Assembly: GCF_900155475.1 (NCBI RefSeq)
Contig: NZ_FXAM01000001.1
Location: 1,971,501 to 2,035,500, forward strand
Direction of reading: 5' to 3'
Source of the DNA: Methylomagnum ishizawai
Lineage (GTDB): Bacteria > Pseudomonadota > Gammaproteobacteria > Methylococcales > Methylococcaceae
DNA: 64,000 nt
Both the position numbers and the translations under genes were made by a program. Below are positions 37,515 through 46,703 of this stretch, one piece after another (positions within the stretch are counted from its first letter, which is position 1; each line of letters starts with the position of its first letter). Under the pieces are notes generated by a model that saw only the letters and a list, made by a program, of their open reading frames with translations, was not told the DNA's origin and did no database searches.

Positions 37515-40500
37515 TTAGCGCCTCCCTGGGTTGGATGGATCGTCGATGCCCAAATCACGCGGTTTATCCAGGCCATGCCCCTTCACCAGGGCATAGATCG
37601 CGGGAATAACAATCAGGGTCAGCACGGTGGACGACACCATGCCACCCACCATCGGCGCCGCAATCCGGCGCATGACTTCCGAGCCCGTGCCATGGCTCCA
37701 CATGATCGGCACGAGTCCGGCCATGATCGCGGCCACGGTCATCATCTTGGGGCGGAGACGTTCGGCGGCTCCGGTCATCAAGGCCGCGTTTAGGTCGTCG
37801 AGGGTGAAGGGCCGCCCTGCCATTTCGCAACCGTGCCGCCGTTCGGAATGGGCATGGTCGAGGTAAATCAGCATCACCACCCCGGTCTCAGCGGCCACCC
37901 CGGCCAGGGCGATAAAGCCGACCCCCACCGCCACGCTGACGTTGTAGTCCAACAGCCACAGCAGCCAGACCCCGCCAACCAGGGCAAACGGCACCGACAG
38001 CATCACGATCAGCGTCTCGGCGAGCCGTCCGAAGTTGAGGTAGAGCAGGACGAAGATGATGGCACCGGTCAGTGGGACCACCAGTTTCAGGCGCTGGATC
38101 GCCCGTTCCATGTACTCGAATTGGCCGCTCCAGGTGACGTAGTAGCCAGGCGGGAATTTGACCGCGTCGGCGACCGCCCGCTTGGCGTCGGCCACATAGC
38201 CCGCGATGTCGCGGCCGCGCAGGTCGACATAGACGTAAGTCGACAGCAAGGCGTTTTCGGTGCGGATGCCGGGTGGTCCTTGGCTGATCCCGATCCGCGC
38301 CAATTGGCCCAAGGGGATCGAGGCACCTGTGGCGGTGGGGACCAGGATGTGCGAGCCCAGGGCCTCGGGGTCGTCGCGGAGTTCCCTCGGGTAGCGCACG
38401 ATCACGCCAAAGCGCTCCCGTCCCTCGACCATTGTAGTCACGGTCTCGCCACCGATAGCGGTGCCGACCAGGTCCAAGAGGTCGCCCACCATCAGGCCGA
38501 ACCGGGACAGCGCCTCGTAGTCGGGGTCGAGGTTCAGGTAATAGCCGCCGGTCACGCGCTCGGCGTAGGCGCTGGTGGTACCCGGCACCGTCTTGACCGC
38601 CTGCTCGATCTCCTTCGCCAGACGCTCCATCTCGTTGAGGTCTTTGCCGAACAGTTTGATGCCGACGGGGGTGCGGATGCCGGTGGCCAGCATGTCGATG
38701 CGGTTTTTGATCGGCATGGTCCAGGCGTTGGTGACGCCGGGGATTTGCAGGGCGGTGTCGAGTTCGGCGACCAGAGTTTCCAACGTAAGGCCGGGACGCC
38801 ATTCCGCTTCCGGCTTCAGGTTGATGATGGTTTCGCCCATCTCCAGGGGGGCCGGGTCGGTCGCGGTCAGGGCGCGGCCCGCCTTGCCGAACACCGATGC
38901 CACCTCAGGGAAGCTTTTGATAATGCGGTCCTGGGTTTGCAGGAGTTCCGCCGCCTTGGTCACCGACAGCGCAGGCAGGGTCTGAGGCATGAACAGCAGG
39001 GTGCCCTCATTCAGCGTCGGCATAAATTCGCCGCCCAACCGGACCATGGGATACCAGGACACCAGTAGGATCAGCACGGCCAGGGCAATGGTCGTCTTCT
39101 TCCAGCGCAGCACGGCGGAAATCATCGGCCGGTAGCACCAGATCAACACCCGGTTCACCGGATTTCGGCCCTCTGGCAGGATGCGCCCGCGCACGAACAG
39201 CGCCATCAGCACCGGGACCAGGGTGACGGACAACACCGCCGCCCCGGCCATGGCGAAGGTCTTGGTATAGGCCAAGGGATGAAACAACCGCCCTTCCTGG
39301 GCTTCCAGGGCAAATACCGGCAGGAATGAGACCGTGATAATCAACAGACTGAAGAACAGGGCCGGTCCCACCTCGCGGCAAGCCTCTAAGAGGATGTCTA
39401 GGCGCGGACGCTTGCCGCTGTCTCGTTCCAGGTGCTTATGGGCGTTCTCGATCATGACGATGGCGGCGTCCACCATGGCGCCGATGGCGATGGCGATACC
39501 GCCGAGGCTCATGATGTTGGAGTTCATACCCAGCGCGTGCATGACCATGAAAGCGATCAGCACCCCGACCGGCAGCATCAGGATAGCGACCAGAGCACTT
39601 CTGAGATGCAGCAGGAACAGCGCGCAGACCACCGCCACCACCGCGCTTTCTTCGACCAGGGTACGGCGCAGGTTATCAATGGCGCGGAGAATCAGGTCGG
39701 AGCGGTCGTATACCGTTTTGATGCCGACGCCTTCCGGGAGGCCCGCTGTGAGCTCGGCTAGGCGGTTTTTGACATGCTCGATCACTTCCAGGGCGTTCTG
39801 GCCGTAACGGGCCAGCGCGATACCGGAGACTACCTCGCCCTCGCCATCTAGTTCGGCGATACCGCGCCGCTCGTCCGGGACCAGTTCTACCCGCGCCACA
39901 TCGCGCAGCAGCACCGGGGTACCGTTCTCGGCCTTGAGGACCAGGCGTTCCAGGTCGGGTTTGCCGTGCAGATAGCCGCGCCCGCGTACCATGTATTCGG
40001 TTTCCGCCCGCTCGATCACCCGGCCGCCGACGTCGCGGTTGCCATTCTTCAACACCTGGGTCACGGTGCCGAGGGGTATGCCGTAAGCTTGCAACTTGTG
40101 GGGATCGACCGTGACTTGATACTGCTGGACGAACCCCCCCAGGCTCGCGACCTCCGCTACCCCCTGGGCCTTGGTCAGCTGGTAGCGCACGAACCAGTCC
40201 TGCAAGGTGCGCAATTCCGCCAGCGAATAGGCCTTGCCCAGTAGGGCGTACTGATAGACCCAGCCTACCCCGGTGGCGTCCGGTCCTAGTTGAGGCGTCA
40301 CCCCGCTAGGCAAACGTCCAGCGGCGAAGTTGAGGTATTCCAGTACGCGGGAGCGCGCCCAGTAGATGTCGGTGCCGTCCTCAAAAATGATATAGATGAA
40401 GGACGCACCGAAGAAGGAGAACCCCCGAACCACCTTGGACCGTGGCACGCTCAACATGGACGTGGTCAGGGGATAGGTCACCTGGTCCTCGACTACCTGG

Positions 40501-40673
40501 GGGGATTGGCCCGGATATTCGGTATAGACGATCACTTGGGCGTCCGAGAGGTCCGGCAGCGCGTCCAAGGGCGTTTTCATGACCGCGTACAGACCTCCAG
40601 CCACGAGCGCCAGGGTGGCCAGCAGCACCAGGAACCTATTGCGCAAGGACCAACCGATGATGCGTTCCAACAT
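37515..40673 (-). CDS. cusA: Heavy-metal RND efflux pump CusA/CzcA family
   Basis: 1052-residue inner-membrane proton antiporter exporting Cu(I)/Ag(I) through the CusCBA tripartite channel. The TM4 motif GGIAIAIGAMVDAAIVMIEN has the Asp typical of heavy-metal RND pumps. The opening MLERIIGWSLRNRFLVLLAT, DLSDAQVIVYTEYPGQSPQV and GEFMPTLNEGTLLFMP are typical of CusA/SilA. It starts 2 bases after the cusB stop. Copper/silver rather than zinc/cobalt is favoured because of the companion CusB with YHPM-type repeats. Confidence 0.93.
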   Translation of the reverse strand: MLERIIGWSLRNRFLVLLATLALVAGGLYAVMKTPLDALPDLSDAQVIVYTEYPGQSPQVVEDQVTYPLTTSMLSVPRSKVVRGFSFFGASFIYIIFEDGTDIYWARSRVLEYLNFAAGRLPSGVTPQLGPDATGVGWVYQYALLGKAYSLAELRTLQDWFVRYQLTKAQGVAEVASLGGFVQQYQVTVDPHKLQAYGIPLGTVTQVLKNGNRDVGGRVIERAETEYMVRGRGYLHGKPDLERLVLKAENGTPVLLRDVARVELVPDERRGIAELDGEGEVVSGIALARYGQNALEVIEHVKNRLAELTAGLPEGVGIKTVYDRSDLILRAIDNLRRTLVEESAVVAVVCALFLLHLRSALVAILMLPVGVLIAFMVMHALGMNSNIMSLGGIAIAIGAMVDAAIVMIENAHKHLERDSGKRPRLDILLEACREVGPALFFSLLIITVSFLPVFALEAQEGRLFHPLAYTKTFAMAGAAVLSVTLVPVLMALFVRGRILPEGRNPVNRVLIWCYRPMISAVLRWKKTTIALAVLILLVSWYPMVRLGGEFMPTLNEGTLLFMPQTLPALSVTKAAELLQTQDRIIKSFPEVASVFGKAGRALTATDPAPLEMGETIINLKPEAEWRPGLTLETLVAELDTALQIPGVTNAWTMPIKNRIDMLATGIRTPVGIKLFGKDLNEMERLAKEIEQAVKTVPGTTSAYAERVTGGYYLNLDPDYEALSRFGLMVGDLLDLVGTAIGGETVTTMVEGRERFGVIVRYPRELRDDPEALGSHILVPTATGASIPLGQLARIGISQGPPGIRTENALLSTYVYVDLRGRDIAGYVADAKRAVADAVKFPPGYYVTWSGQFEYMERAIQRLKLVVPLTGAIIFVLLYLNFGRLAETLIVMLSVPFALVGGVWLLWLLDYNVSVAVGVGFIALAGVAAETGVVMLIYLDHAHSERRHGCEMAGRPFTLDDLNAALMTGAAERLRPKMMTVAAIMAGLVPIMWSHGTGSEVMRRIAAPMVGGMVSSTVLTLIVIPAIYALVKGHGLDKPRDLGIDDPSNPGRR

Positions 40674-40675
40674 GG

Positions 40676-42112
40676 CTAGTGCCCTCCATGTTGATGCGCG
40701 GCGGGCTGGGGCGATTCCGGCTCTCCGGGCGCGGCTAGGCTATCCAGCGCCGCCTTGAGGTTGCTTTCGGCGTCGATTAGGAAATTGGCGCGGGTGACGA
40801 CCTTCTCCCCGGCGGACAAGCCCGCCAGCACCTCGAAATAGTCGTCGGCGTAACGGCCGAGTTTGACCTCGCGCGGCTCGAACCGACCTTCGCCCTTCTC
40901 GACTAGGACCAGCTTGCGGACGCCGCTGTCGAGCACGGCCGAATCAGGCACCGCCAAGGGCCGTTCCGGCTGCCCGCCCGCCGCAAGGGTCACAGAGCCA
41001 TAGAGTCCTGGCCGCAAGAGACCTTGCGGGTTGGATAGTTCGACCCGGACCTTGACAGTACGGGTTTCCGGCGCGAGGGTCGGGTAGATGAAGCCGATCT
41101 TCCCCGCGAATTCCTTATCCGGGTAGGCGTTGATATGTACCTGGACCGCCTGCCCGAGCCGGATCCAGTCCAAGTCCTGCTCGAACACGTCGGCCAGCAG
41201 CCAGACCTCGCCCAGGTCGGCCAGCCGGAACAGCACCTCGCCCGGCATGAAGCGCATCCCCTCCACCGCCGGTTTCTCCAAAACCACGCCGGAAACCGGG
41301 GCCGCCAGCGGCAGGGTTTCCAGCGGCGCGCCCTGGCTTTCCAGGCGGTCCAGCGCCTCCTGGGGAATATCCCAATAGCGGAGGCGTTGCAGGGAGTTCT
41401 TGACCAGGAGCTCGGCGGTGGCGCGGGCCTGGACGCTGCCTTCGCGCAGGGCGGCGAGGCCGTCGCGGGCGATGAGGTATTCCTGTTCAGCGGTCAGGAG
41501 GTCCGGGCTGTAGATATCGAGCAGGGGCTGGCCCCGGCGCACCGCCTGCCCGGTGACGTTGACATGGAGGCGCTGGACCCAACCCTCGAATTTGGGCGCG
41601 ACCGCATGGACCCGGCGCTCGTCGATCTGGATACCGCCCAGCACGCGCACATTGCGGACCAGGGCGCGGATGGCCACGGCTTCGGTCCGTACCCCCAGTT
41701 TCTGGACCTTCTCCGGGGTGATCGCGATTTGCCTGGAATTAGCCGCCTCCCCCTCATACACCGGGAGGTAGTCCATGCCCATCTCGTCCTTCTTCGGGAC
41801 GGGCGAGGTATCGGCGGCCCCCATCGGATGGCGGTAATAGAGGATGCGGTCGGTCTTGCCGGGCGCGGCCTGGGGATTCAGGTCTTCCGGGTACACCGGG
41901 ATGAAATCCATGCCCATTTCGTCCTTGGCGGGCGTGGGCGAGGTCACCTTGGGGTTCATGGGATGGCGGTAATAGAGCGGCTTCTTTTCCGCCCGTGCCG
42001 GGAGTTCTGCCGTATGTGGCGTCAGCTGTTGGAACAGCACAGCGCCACCCACCCCAAGTCCCGCGCCTAATAGCACCGCCACCATTAACCACGCGATTGA
42101 ACCCTTAGTCAT
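40676..42112 (-). CDS. cusB: Efflux periplasmic adaptor CusB with two metal-binding repeats
   Basis: 478 residues. N-terminal membrane anchor, then two copies of a heavy-metal-binding domain: YYRHPMNPKVTSPTPAKDEM with GMDFIPVY (about residue 47), and YYRHPMGAADTSPVPKKDEM with GMDYLPVY (about residue 91). The membrane fusion core follows (VRRGQPLLDIYSPDLLTAEQ; beta-barrel VQVHINAYPDKEFAGKIGFI). The C terminus is His-rich (QPAAHQHGGH). CusB passes Cu(I) to CusA; the duplicated Tyr-His-Pro-Met modules would add binding sites. It overlaps cusC by 8 bases. Confidence 0.94.
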   Translation of the reverse strand: MTKGSIAWLMVAVLLGAGLGVGGAVLFQQLTPHTAELPARAEKKPLYYRHPMNPKVTSPTPAKDEMGMDFIPVYPEDLNPQAAPGKTDRILYYRHPMGAADTSPVPKKDEMGMDYLPVYEGEAANSRQIAITPEKVQKLGVRTEAVAIRALVRNVRVLGGIQIDERRVHAVAPKFEGWVQRLHVNVTGQAVRRGQPLLDIYSPDLLTAEQEYLIARDGLAALREGSVQARATAELLVKNSLQRLRYWDIPQEALDRLESQGAPLETLPLAAPVSGVVLEKPAVEGMRFMPGEVLFRLADLGEVWLLADVFEQDLDWIRLGQAVQVHINAYPDKEFAGKIGFIYPTLAPETRTVKVRVELSNPQGLLRPGLYGSVTLAAGGQPERPLAVPDSAVLDSGVRKLVLVEKGEGRFEPREVKLGRYADDYFEVLAGLSAGEKVVTRANFLIDAESNLKAALDSLAAPGEPESPQPAAHQHGGH

Positions 42113-43412
42113 GAGCCACCTCCAGTCCGGTGGCGGCTGCGACTTCCGCCAGAATTTGCTGGGTCCGGGTCAGGGACTGCCAGTATTGGGTCTGGTACTG
42201 GAACAGGGTTAGCTGCGCCTTCAGGAGGTCGGTGAAATCGGCCTTGCCCACCGGATAGCCTGCCATCAGGGAACGCACGGTCTGTCGCGCCTGCGGGATA
42301 ATCTCGTGTTCATACAGGGATAGCCGTTCCTTGGCGTGCAGGTATTCGGCAGTCTTGGCGGTGATTTCCGCCTGCACCCGGTGATGTTCGTCCTCGAAGG
42401 CATACTGTTCCTGGAGGTACTCGCTCTGGCGCTGATCGACCGCCTTGGATTGCTTGTCCCCGGCGTAGATCGGGAGGTTGACGCTCAGGCGGATACTGGC
42501 GAAATCGCTGCGGGACTGCCCGGTCGGCGTGTCCTGACGGACGGCGTAGCTGGCCCCGACGGTGACGTCGGGATAGAAATCCTTTTGCGCCAGATCGACC
42601 CTGGTTTTGGCGGCGTCCAGCATTTTCCGGCGCTGGGCCAGTAGGGGCCGGATTTCCTGGGCCTTCTCCAGCAAGTTGGATTCCTGCAACGCCATCTGGG
42701 CGAATTCGGCACTGGCCGGGAGGACCACCAGAGTGGACGGGGGACGATCCAGCAATACGTTGAATTGGGCGGTCGCGGCGTGACGCATCCCGATGAGTTC
42801 CAAGCGTTCATCCTTGAGCTTCGAGAGTTCCAATTGGGCCAGTTGCACGTCCTGCTGCTGACCCTGGCCAACCCGGTATTGGGCCTGAGCGGTATCGACC
42901 AGTTGCTGGAAGAATTGCTCGGATTCCTGGGTCACGTTCAAGGCCCGGTCGTAGAAAAACAGTCGCCACCAGCCATCCTTGACCTCGCGGACCAGTCGCA
43001 GCCGGGCTTCCTCTACGGAGTCCGCTGCCGCTAGGGCTTCCTCTTCGGCGATTTTTCGCTGGAGATCGCGCTTGCCGGGGAACGGGATGGTCTGGCTGAC
43101 GCCGAACTCCAGCATGGTCATGTCCTCTTGGCGGAGGCTGAAACTTCGGGTCGGAACATTCAGAAGGTCCACGTTGAAGGTGGGATCGGGCATAGCCCCA
43201 GCCTGGGGCGGGACGGCGGCCAACGCCTGGGCACGGGCTTTGATCTCGGCGAGGCCGGGGTTCCCGGCCAGGGCCAGTTCGACCGCATGTTGAAGGGTGA
43301 GTTCGGGCTCGGCCGCTTGCGACACGGGCGGGAGGGCTGCCAAGCAAAGCAAGACCAGGGCTTGCCTCCAAGGCTTCCGGCGCGAACGCCGGGGATGGGC
43401 GGTAACAGACAT
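42105..43412 (-). CDS. cusC: TolC-family outer membrane channel CusC
   Basis: 435 residues from ATG 43412 (MSVTAHPRRSRRKPWRQALV) with GAGAGGA upstream; a longer frame begins at 43463. Signal peptide VLLCLAALPPVSQA. Two outer-membrane efflux repeats: LTLQHAVELALAGNPGLAEI, FGVSQTIPFPGKRDLQRKIA and, in the second half, FASIRLSVNLPIYAGDKQSK. No lipobox Cys, unlike E. coli CusC. First of the cusC-cusB-cusA genes. Confidence 0.92.
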   Translation of the reverse strand: MSVTAHPRRSRRKPWRQALVLLCLAALPPVSQAAEPELTLQHAVELALAGNPGLAEIKARAQALAAVPPQAGAMPDPTFNVDLLNVPTRSFSLRQEDMTMLEFGVSQTIPFPGKRDLQRKIAEEEALAAADSVEEARLRLVREVKDGWWRLFFYDRALNVTQESEQFFQQLVDTAQAQYRVGQGQQQDVQLAQLELSKLKDERLELIGMRHAATAQFNVLLDRPPSTLVVLPASAEFAQMALQESNLLEKAQEIRPLLAQRRKMLDAAKTRVDLAQKDFYPDVTVGASYAVRQDTPTGQSRSDFASIRLSVNLPIYAGDKQSKAVDQRQSEYLQEQYAFEDEHHRVQAEITAKTAEYLHAKERLSLYEHEIIPQARQTVRSLMAGYPVGKADFTDLLKAQLTLFQYQTQYWQSLTRTQQILAEVAAATGLEVAHD

Positions 43413-43505
43413 AGGGAATCCTCTCGATGGAAAAACCGTGGACGCGCGCGGACGCGGACCCACACGGCGCCGTTTTTCAGGCGCGGTTCGGATCGAGGGG
43501 ACGGG

Positions 43506-43925
43506 CTAGTTCAGGAGGGTGCAGAACCGGTAGATGAGCGGAATCCGCCTGCCGGAGGGCGGATCAAGACCCCAAGGGATACGCGCAGCCAGGCCCGCGC
43601 CCAGCCAGGCGTCGAAGACCAGGATGACGAATAGGGCAAGTATCGGCACATCTCCGTTCGGGGGGCTGGCCGGGAAGACAGGACTGGGTTGGGATTCGAG
43701 GCAGGGTTTGAGGGAGCAGGCTTGGAGCATCTTGGACGGTGCGTCCGAATGCCCCAGATGGCCGATCTGGTCCGGGCAGGTCTGCATCATATCCGGCATG
43801 GCCTGAGCCATGACCGGCATCGTGCAGGTGGCGGAAATCAGGAAAGCGAGCCACGCGAACAGCCCCGCCGCGAGCACGGCGTGCAGGTATGGGCGGTTTC
43901 TACGCAGACGCAATCGGGACAACAT
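43506..43925 (-). CDS. Small Met/Cys-rich membrane protein upstream of cusCBA
   Basis: 139 residues from ATG 43925 with AAGGGA about 7 bases upstream. Basic N terminus (MLSRLRLRRNRPYLH), a membrane helix (AVLAAGLFAWLAFLISATC), then a periplasmic stretch with CTMPVMAQAMPDMMQTCPDQ and two more Cys (ACSLKPCLE), and a C-terminal helix VPILALFVILVFDAWLGAG. Met/Cys clustering suggests a copper-contact role; the family is not known to me (a DUF2946-type protein is possible). Probably the first gene of the cus transcript. Confidence 0.65.
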   Translation of the reverse strand: MLSRLRLRRNRPYLHAVLAAGLFAWLAFLISATCTMPVMAQAMPDMMQTCPDQIGHLGHSDAPSKMLQACSLKPCLESQPSPVFPASPPNGDVPILALFVILVFDAWLGAGLAARIPWGLDPPSGRRIPLIYRFCTLLN

Positions 43926-44041
43926 GGATTTTCCCTTAACACTACAGGACTCTCCTAGCTTCAAGACTACCACAAGGCCGGGATATATGGTGGTGAAAAT
44001 CCGGAATTTGCGTCGGATCGGGAAAATTTTTTCAAAATCCC

Positions 44042-44072
44042 TTGACCTTGCCATGATGGGAAGTTGCAGCAT
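44042..44072 (+). promoter_or_regulatory. MerR-family-type (CueR-like) operator/promoter, orphan
   Basis: -35 TTGACC at 44042-44047, then the dyad CTTGCCAT-GATGGGAAG within a spacer of 19-20 bases, and a weak -10 (CAGCAT or AGCATG). Long spacers with such a dyad are the hallmark of MerR-type copper promoters. It points away from the cus genes (plus strand) and no matching gene follows, so it may be a leftover of a lost copper gene. The rest of 43926-44434 shows no gene I can support. Confidence 0.4.
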
Positions 44073-44434
44073 GATGGTTCCCGAGCATTCGATCCAGGGA
44101 GCCGATTTCACATCCGACCGACCCTGCCGGCCCGGTTTCCAACCTGCTGGCGCTGAGGACGGCCCTGCACTGCCGGCTGCGCGATCGGTACGGAGTGTTC
44201 CCGCTCTTGATTCGCCAGGGCCAGTGTTCGCCAGCAAAAGGAACGACTTTCAAAACCGATGTCGTCCTGTGTGAAAGGCGATCCGGCGAATCAGGCAGGA
44301 ATCGTCCCCGGCCCATACGCGGAAATAGGTCTTGATTCGTGAAGTATTCCGTCCAGAACAGCGCCGCCGGCCCCATCCATCATGGTGTGACAGGACGCCA
44401 TGGCGTTACGGATGAGCCATGTCTTATTTTGCAA

Positions 44435-44456
44435 ATTACTTCATATATGAAGTAAT
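44435..44456. promoter_or_regulatory. Perfect palindromic operator of hipBA
   Basis: A 22-base perfect palindrome with half-site ATTACTTCATA, 41 bases upstream of hipB, in an AT-rich stretch that also contains TATAT -10-like sequence. HipB-type antitoxins bind such inverted repeats and repress their own operon; that this is the HipB site is inference from position and symmetry. Confidence 0.75.
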
Positions 44457-44497
44457 ATATGCTTAATTTGGTTAAAAAGCATTGAATAAGATGACTT

Positions 44498-44833
44498 ATG
44501 AGCGTGTATTTCAAAACAGACATAGAGATCGCGAAAATCCTGGGAGAACGCATCCGGAATTACCGGGTTTCGGAATCTGGTGCCTCGATGACCAGGGATG
44601 CGCTGGCCGCAAAAGCCGGCGTATCGTTGTCTTCTTTGGAGCGGCTTGAGGGGGGAGGCAATTCACGTCTTTTGACGTTGATTTCGGTGCTTCGGGAATT
44701 GGGTCTCTTGGATAATTTTTTGGAATTGGTCCCGGACATTTCAGAGCCAACGCCCATGGATTTGCTTGAACACAAAAAACCGAATCGTGTCCGGGCCTAT
44801 GCTTCCAGGAAAAAAAGGGGGGATCATGAGTAA
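44498..44833 (+). CDS. hipB: HipB-like antitoxin (Xre-type HTH)
   Basis: 111 residues. The helix-turn-helix MTRDALAAKAGVSLSSLERL is at residues 30-50. The C-terminal tail is basic (PNRVRAYASRKKRGDHE) and could insert into the toxin or contact DNA. It neutralises and co-represses with HipA. It overlaps hipA by 8 bases (ATGAGTAA), so the two are translated together. Preceded by the palindromic operator at 44435. Confidence 0.88.
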   Translation: MSVYFKTDIEIAKILGERIRNYRVSESGASMTRDALAAKAGVSLSSLERLEGGGNSRLLTLISVLRELGLLDNFLELVPDISEPTPMDLLEHKKPNRVRAYASRKKRGDHE

Positions 44834-46181
44834 AGCCAATGTTGTCCTGGTCAAGCTTTGGGGCAAGCTGGTCGGAGTGGTCTCCGGGAACCGGCACCGG
44901 CCTGGCATATATTCGTTCCAGTACGACAGAAAGTTTTTAAGCTCAGATCCAGAGCTCAACCTTTCGCCAGCGTTGGGGAATGCCTTCCCGTTCAATGCGG
45001 CGCCCAAGTTCTTCCCGAGCCTGAACCCGGAAACCTTCCATGGCTTGCCTGGCTTAATCGCCGATGCCTTGCCGGATAAATTCGGTAACGCGCTGATCGA
45101 TGCCTACATGGTCAACTTGGGGATAGCGCCTTCCGATATTTCGACCATGCAAAGACTGCTTTACATGGGGCACAGAGGAATGGGGGCTTTGGAATTCGAG
45201 CCGGCGATGACTTCCAAAGAAGAGAAGGTCGCCGTTCCATTGGTCATGTCCGAGTTGGTCGAAAATGCGCGGCGGGCATTGTGCGGAAAAATAGAGGATG
45301 TCGGACCGGACATTATCCGTATCGGGTCTTCGGCCGGCGGCGCGCGCGCCAAGGCCGTGGTCGGATTCAATTCTGAAAGCAACGATCTTGTCTCCGGACA
45401 ATTCGATCTGCCGGATGGCTATGAACACTGGTTGCTGAAATTCGACGGGGTAGGAGAGAACGGGAATTTCGGCTCGACCAATGGCTTTGGAAGGATCGAA
45501 TATGCCTACCACCTCATGGCCAGGGCGGCGGGCATCGATATGATGGAATGCCGGTTGCTGGAGGAAGGCGGACGAGCCCATTTCATGACCAAACGCTTCG
45601 ACCGGGTGGGAAATGAGAAACTCCATGCCCAAAGCCTGTGCGCATTGCTCCACGCCGATTTCAACGTTCCCTACGTCCACGATTATGGCCTTTATTTCAG
45701 AACCGTACAGATACTCAGGCTTGGGAAGCTGGCGCTAGGACAGTCCTATCGAAGGATGGTCTTCAATGTCATGAGCAAGAACTGCGATGACCATACCAAG
45801 AACCTTTCTTTCCTAATGGACAAGAATGGCTCGTGGTCGCTGGCTCCGGCATACGACCTAAGCTATGCTCACAATCCAGCCGAAGGCAAATGGACCCGAC
45901 AGCACCAGATGCTGATCAATGGAAAAGCCAAGGATATTACCGAGCGGGATTTACTCGAGGTGGCGCATCAGTTCAATATCAACCATGCAAACGAAATCAT
46001 CCATGAAGTCAAGGAAGCGGTTTCCCAATGGGAATATTTCGGCAACCAAGCGGGCGTCGAGCCTGAAACGATAGATTTCATTGAACGCCACCATGAATTG
46101 GTTCGTTCCAGACCATTTTTCACCGGACCGCCAAAAATTGAAGGGGAAACGGACGACGAGGATGGTTCACCAAAGCTTTAG
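44826..46181 (+). CDS. hipA: HipA-family serine/threonine kinase toxin
   Basis: 451 residues from ATG 44826. HipA kinases arrest growth by phosphorylating glutamyl-tRNA synthetase or related targets. Couple_hipA-type N-terminal domain (LVKLWGKLVGVVSGNRHRPG; LSPALGNAFP), P-loop-like IGSSAGGARAKAVVGF, kinase substrate pocket LLKFDGVGEN, catalytic loop MSKNCDDHTKNLSFLMD and metal-binding AYDLSY. All key residues are present, so it should be active. The acidic tail (GETDDEDGSPKL) is unusual. Confidence 0.93.
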   Translation: MSKANVVLVKLWGKLVGVVSGNRHRPGIYSFQYDRKFLSSDPELNLSPALGNAFPFNAAPKFFPSLNPETFHGLPGLIADALPDKFGNALIDAYMVNLGIAPSDISTMQRLLYMGHRGMGALEFEPAMTSKEEKVAVPLVMSELVENARRALCGKIEDVGPDIIRIGSSAGGARAKAVVGFNSESNDLVSGQFDLPDGYEHWLLKFDGVGENGNFGSTNGFGRIEYAYHLMARAAGIDMMECRLLEEGGRAHFMTKRFDRVGNEKLHAQSLCALLHADFNVPYVHDYGLYFRTVQILRLGKLALGQSYRRMVFNVMSKNCDDHTKNLSFLMDKNGSWSLAPAYDLSYAHNPAEGKWTRQHQMLINGKAKDITERDLLEVAHQFNINHANEIIHEVKEAVSQWEYFGNQAGVEPETIDFIERHHELVRSRPFFTGPPKIEGETDDEDGSPKL

Positions 46182-46241
46182 CCCGCTTTTAAGAATTGCC
46201 GACACGTTCACGCTATTAAAATCAAGAAGGTGGTGGATCGC

Positions 46242-46703
46242 ATGCGCAGTTGCTGCAAACAGGTGAAGGATTTCCTGGAATTCGGGAAACACCTCCACGG
46301 CGAGATCAAGCGGTTCTATGACCGGGCCAACGAGGAAACCGGATCCGAGCGAATCCGGATGCTGCTCGATTACCTGAGCCGACACGAGCAACATCTCGAG
46401 GAATCGCTCGCCCGTTTCGAGAAGGGTTCCCGGAGCGGCATCCTGAACACCTGGCTGGAATATCCCCCGGATCTCGATGTCGAAGCAGTGATCGGCAAAC
46501 ACAATCTCGGGGAGATCAACTCTTCCGAGGCTCTGATCTCCATCGCCATGGATTTCGACGATACCCTGGTGGCGCTTTACCGGGAGGTGTCCGCCAAGGT
46601 GGACGAACCGAAGCTCAAGGAAGTGTTCCTTAACCTATTGGCGCTGGAGGAAAAGGAAAAAATCCAGGTGCTACGGGCCGCCATGTCCTTCCAGGATATG
46701 TAG
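46242..46703 (+). CDS. Ferritin-like/rubrerythrin-fold protein, uncharacterised
   Basis: 153 residues from ATG 46242 (a GTG at 46230 is also in frame). All-helical: FLEFGKHLHGEIKRFYDRAN, ERIRMLLDYLSRHEQHLEES, ALISIAMDFDDTLVALYREV and KLKEVFLNLLALEEKEKIQV. The repeated E-x-x-H / E-x-x-x-E pattern recalls di-iron four-helix bundles, but one ligand set looks incomplete. Two adjacent Cys near the N terminus. Function unknown. It overlaps the convergent nuclease gene by 33 bases at the 3-prime ends. Confidence 0.6.
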   Translation: MRSCCKQVKDFLEFGKHLHGEIKRFYDRANEETGSERIRMLLDYLSRHEQHLEESLARFEKGSRSGILNTWLEYPPDLDVEAVIGKHNLGEINSSEALISIAMDFDDTLVALYREVSAKVDEPKLKEVFLNLLALEEKEKIQVLRAAMSFQDM

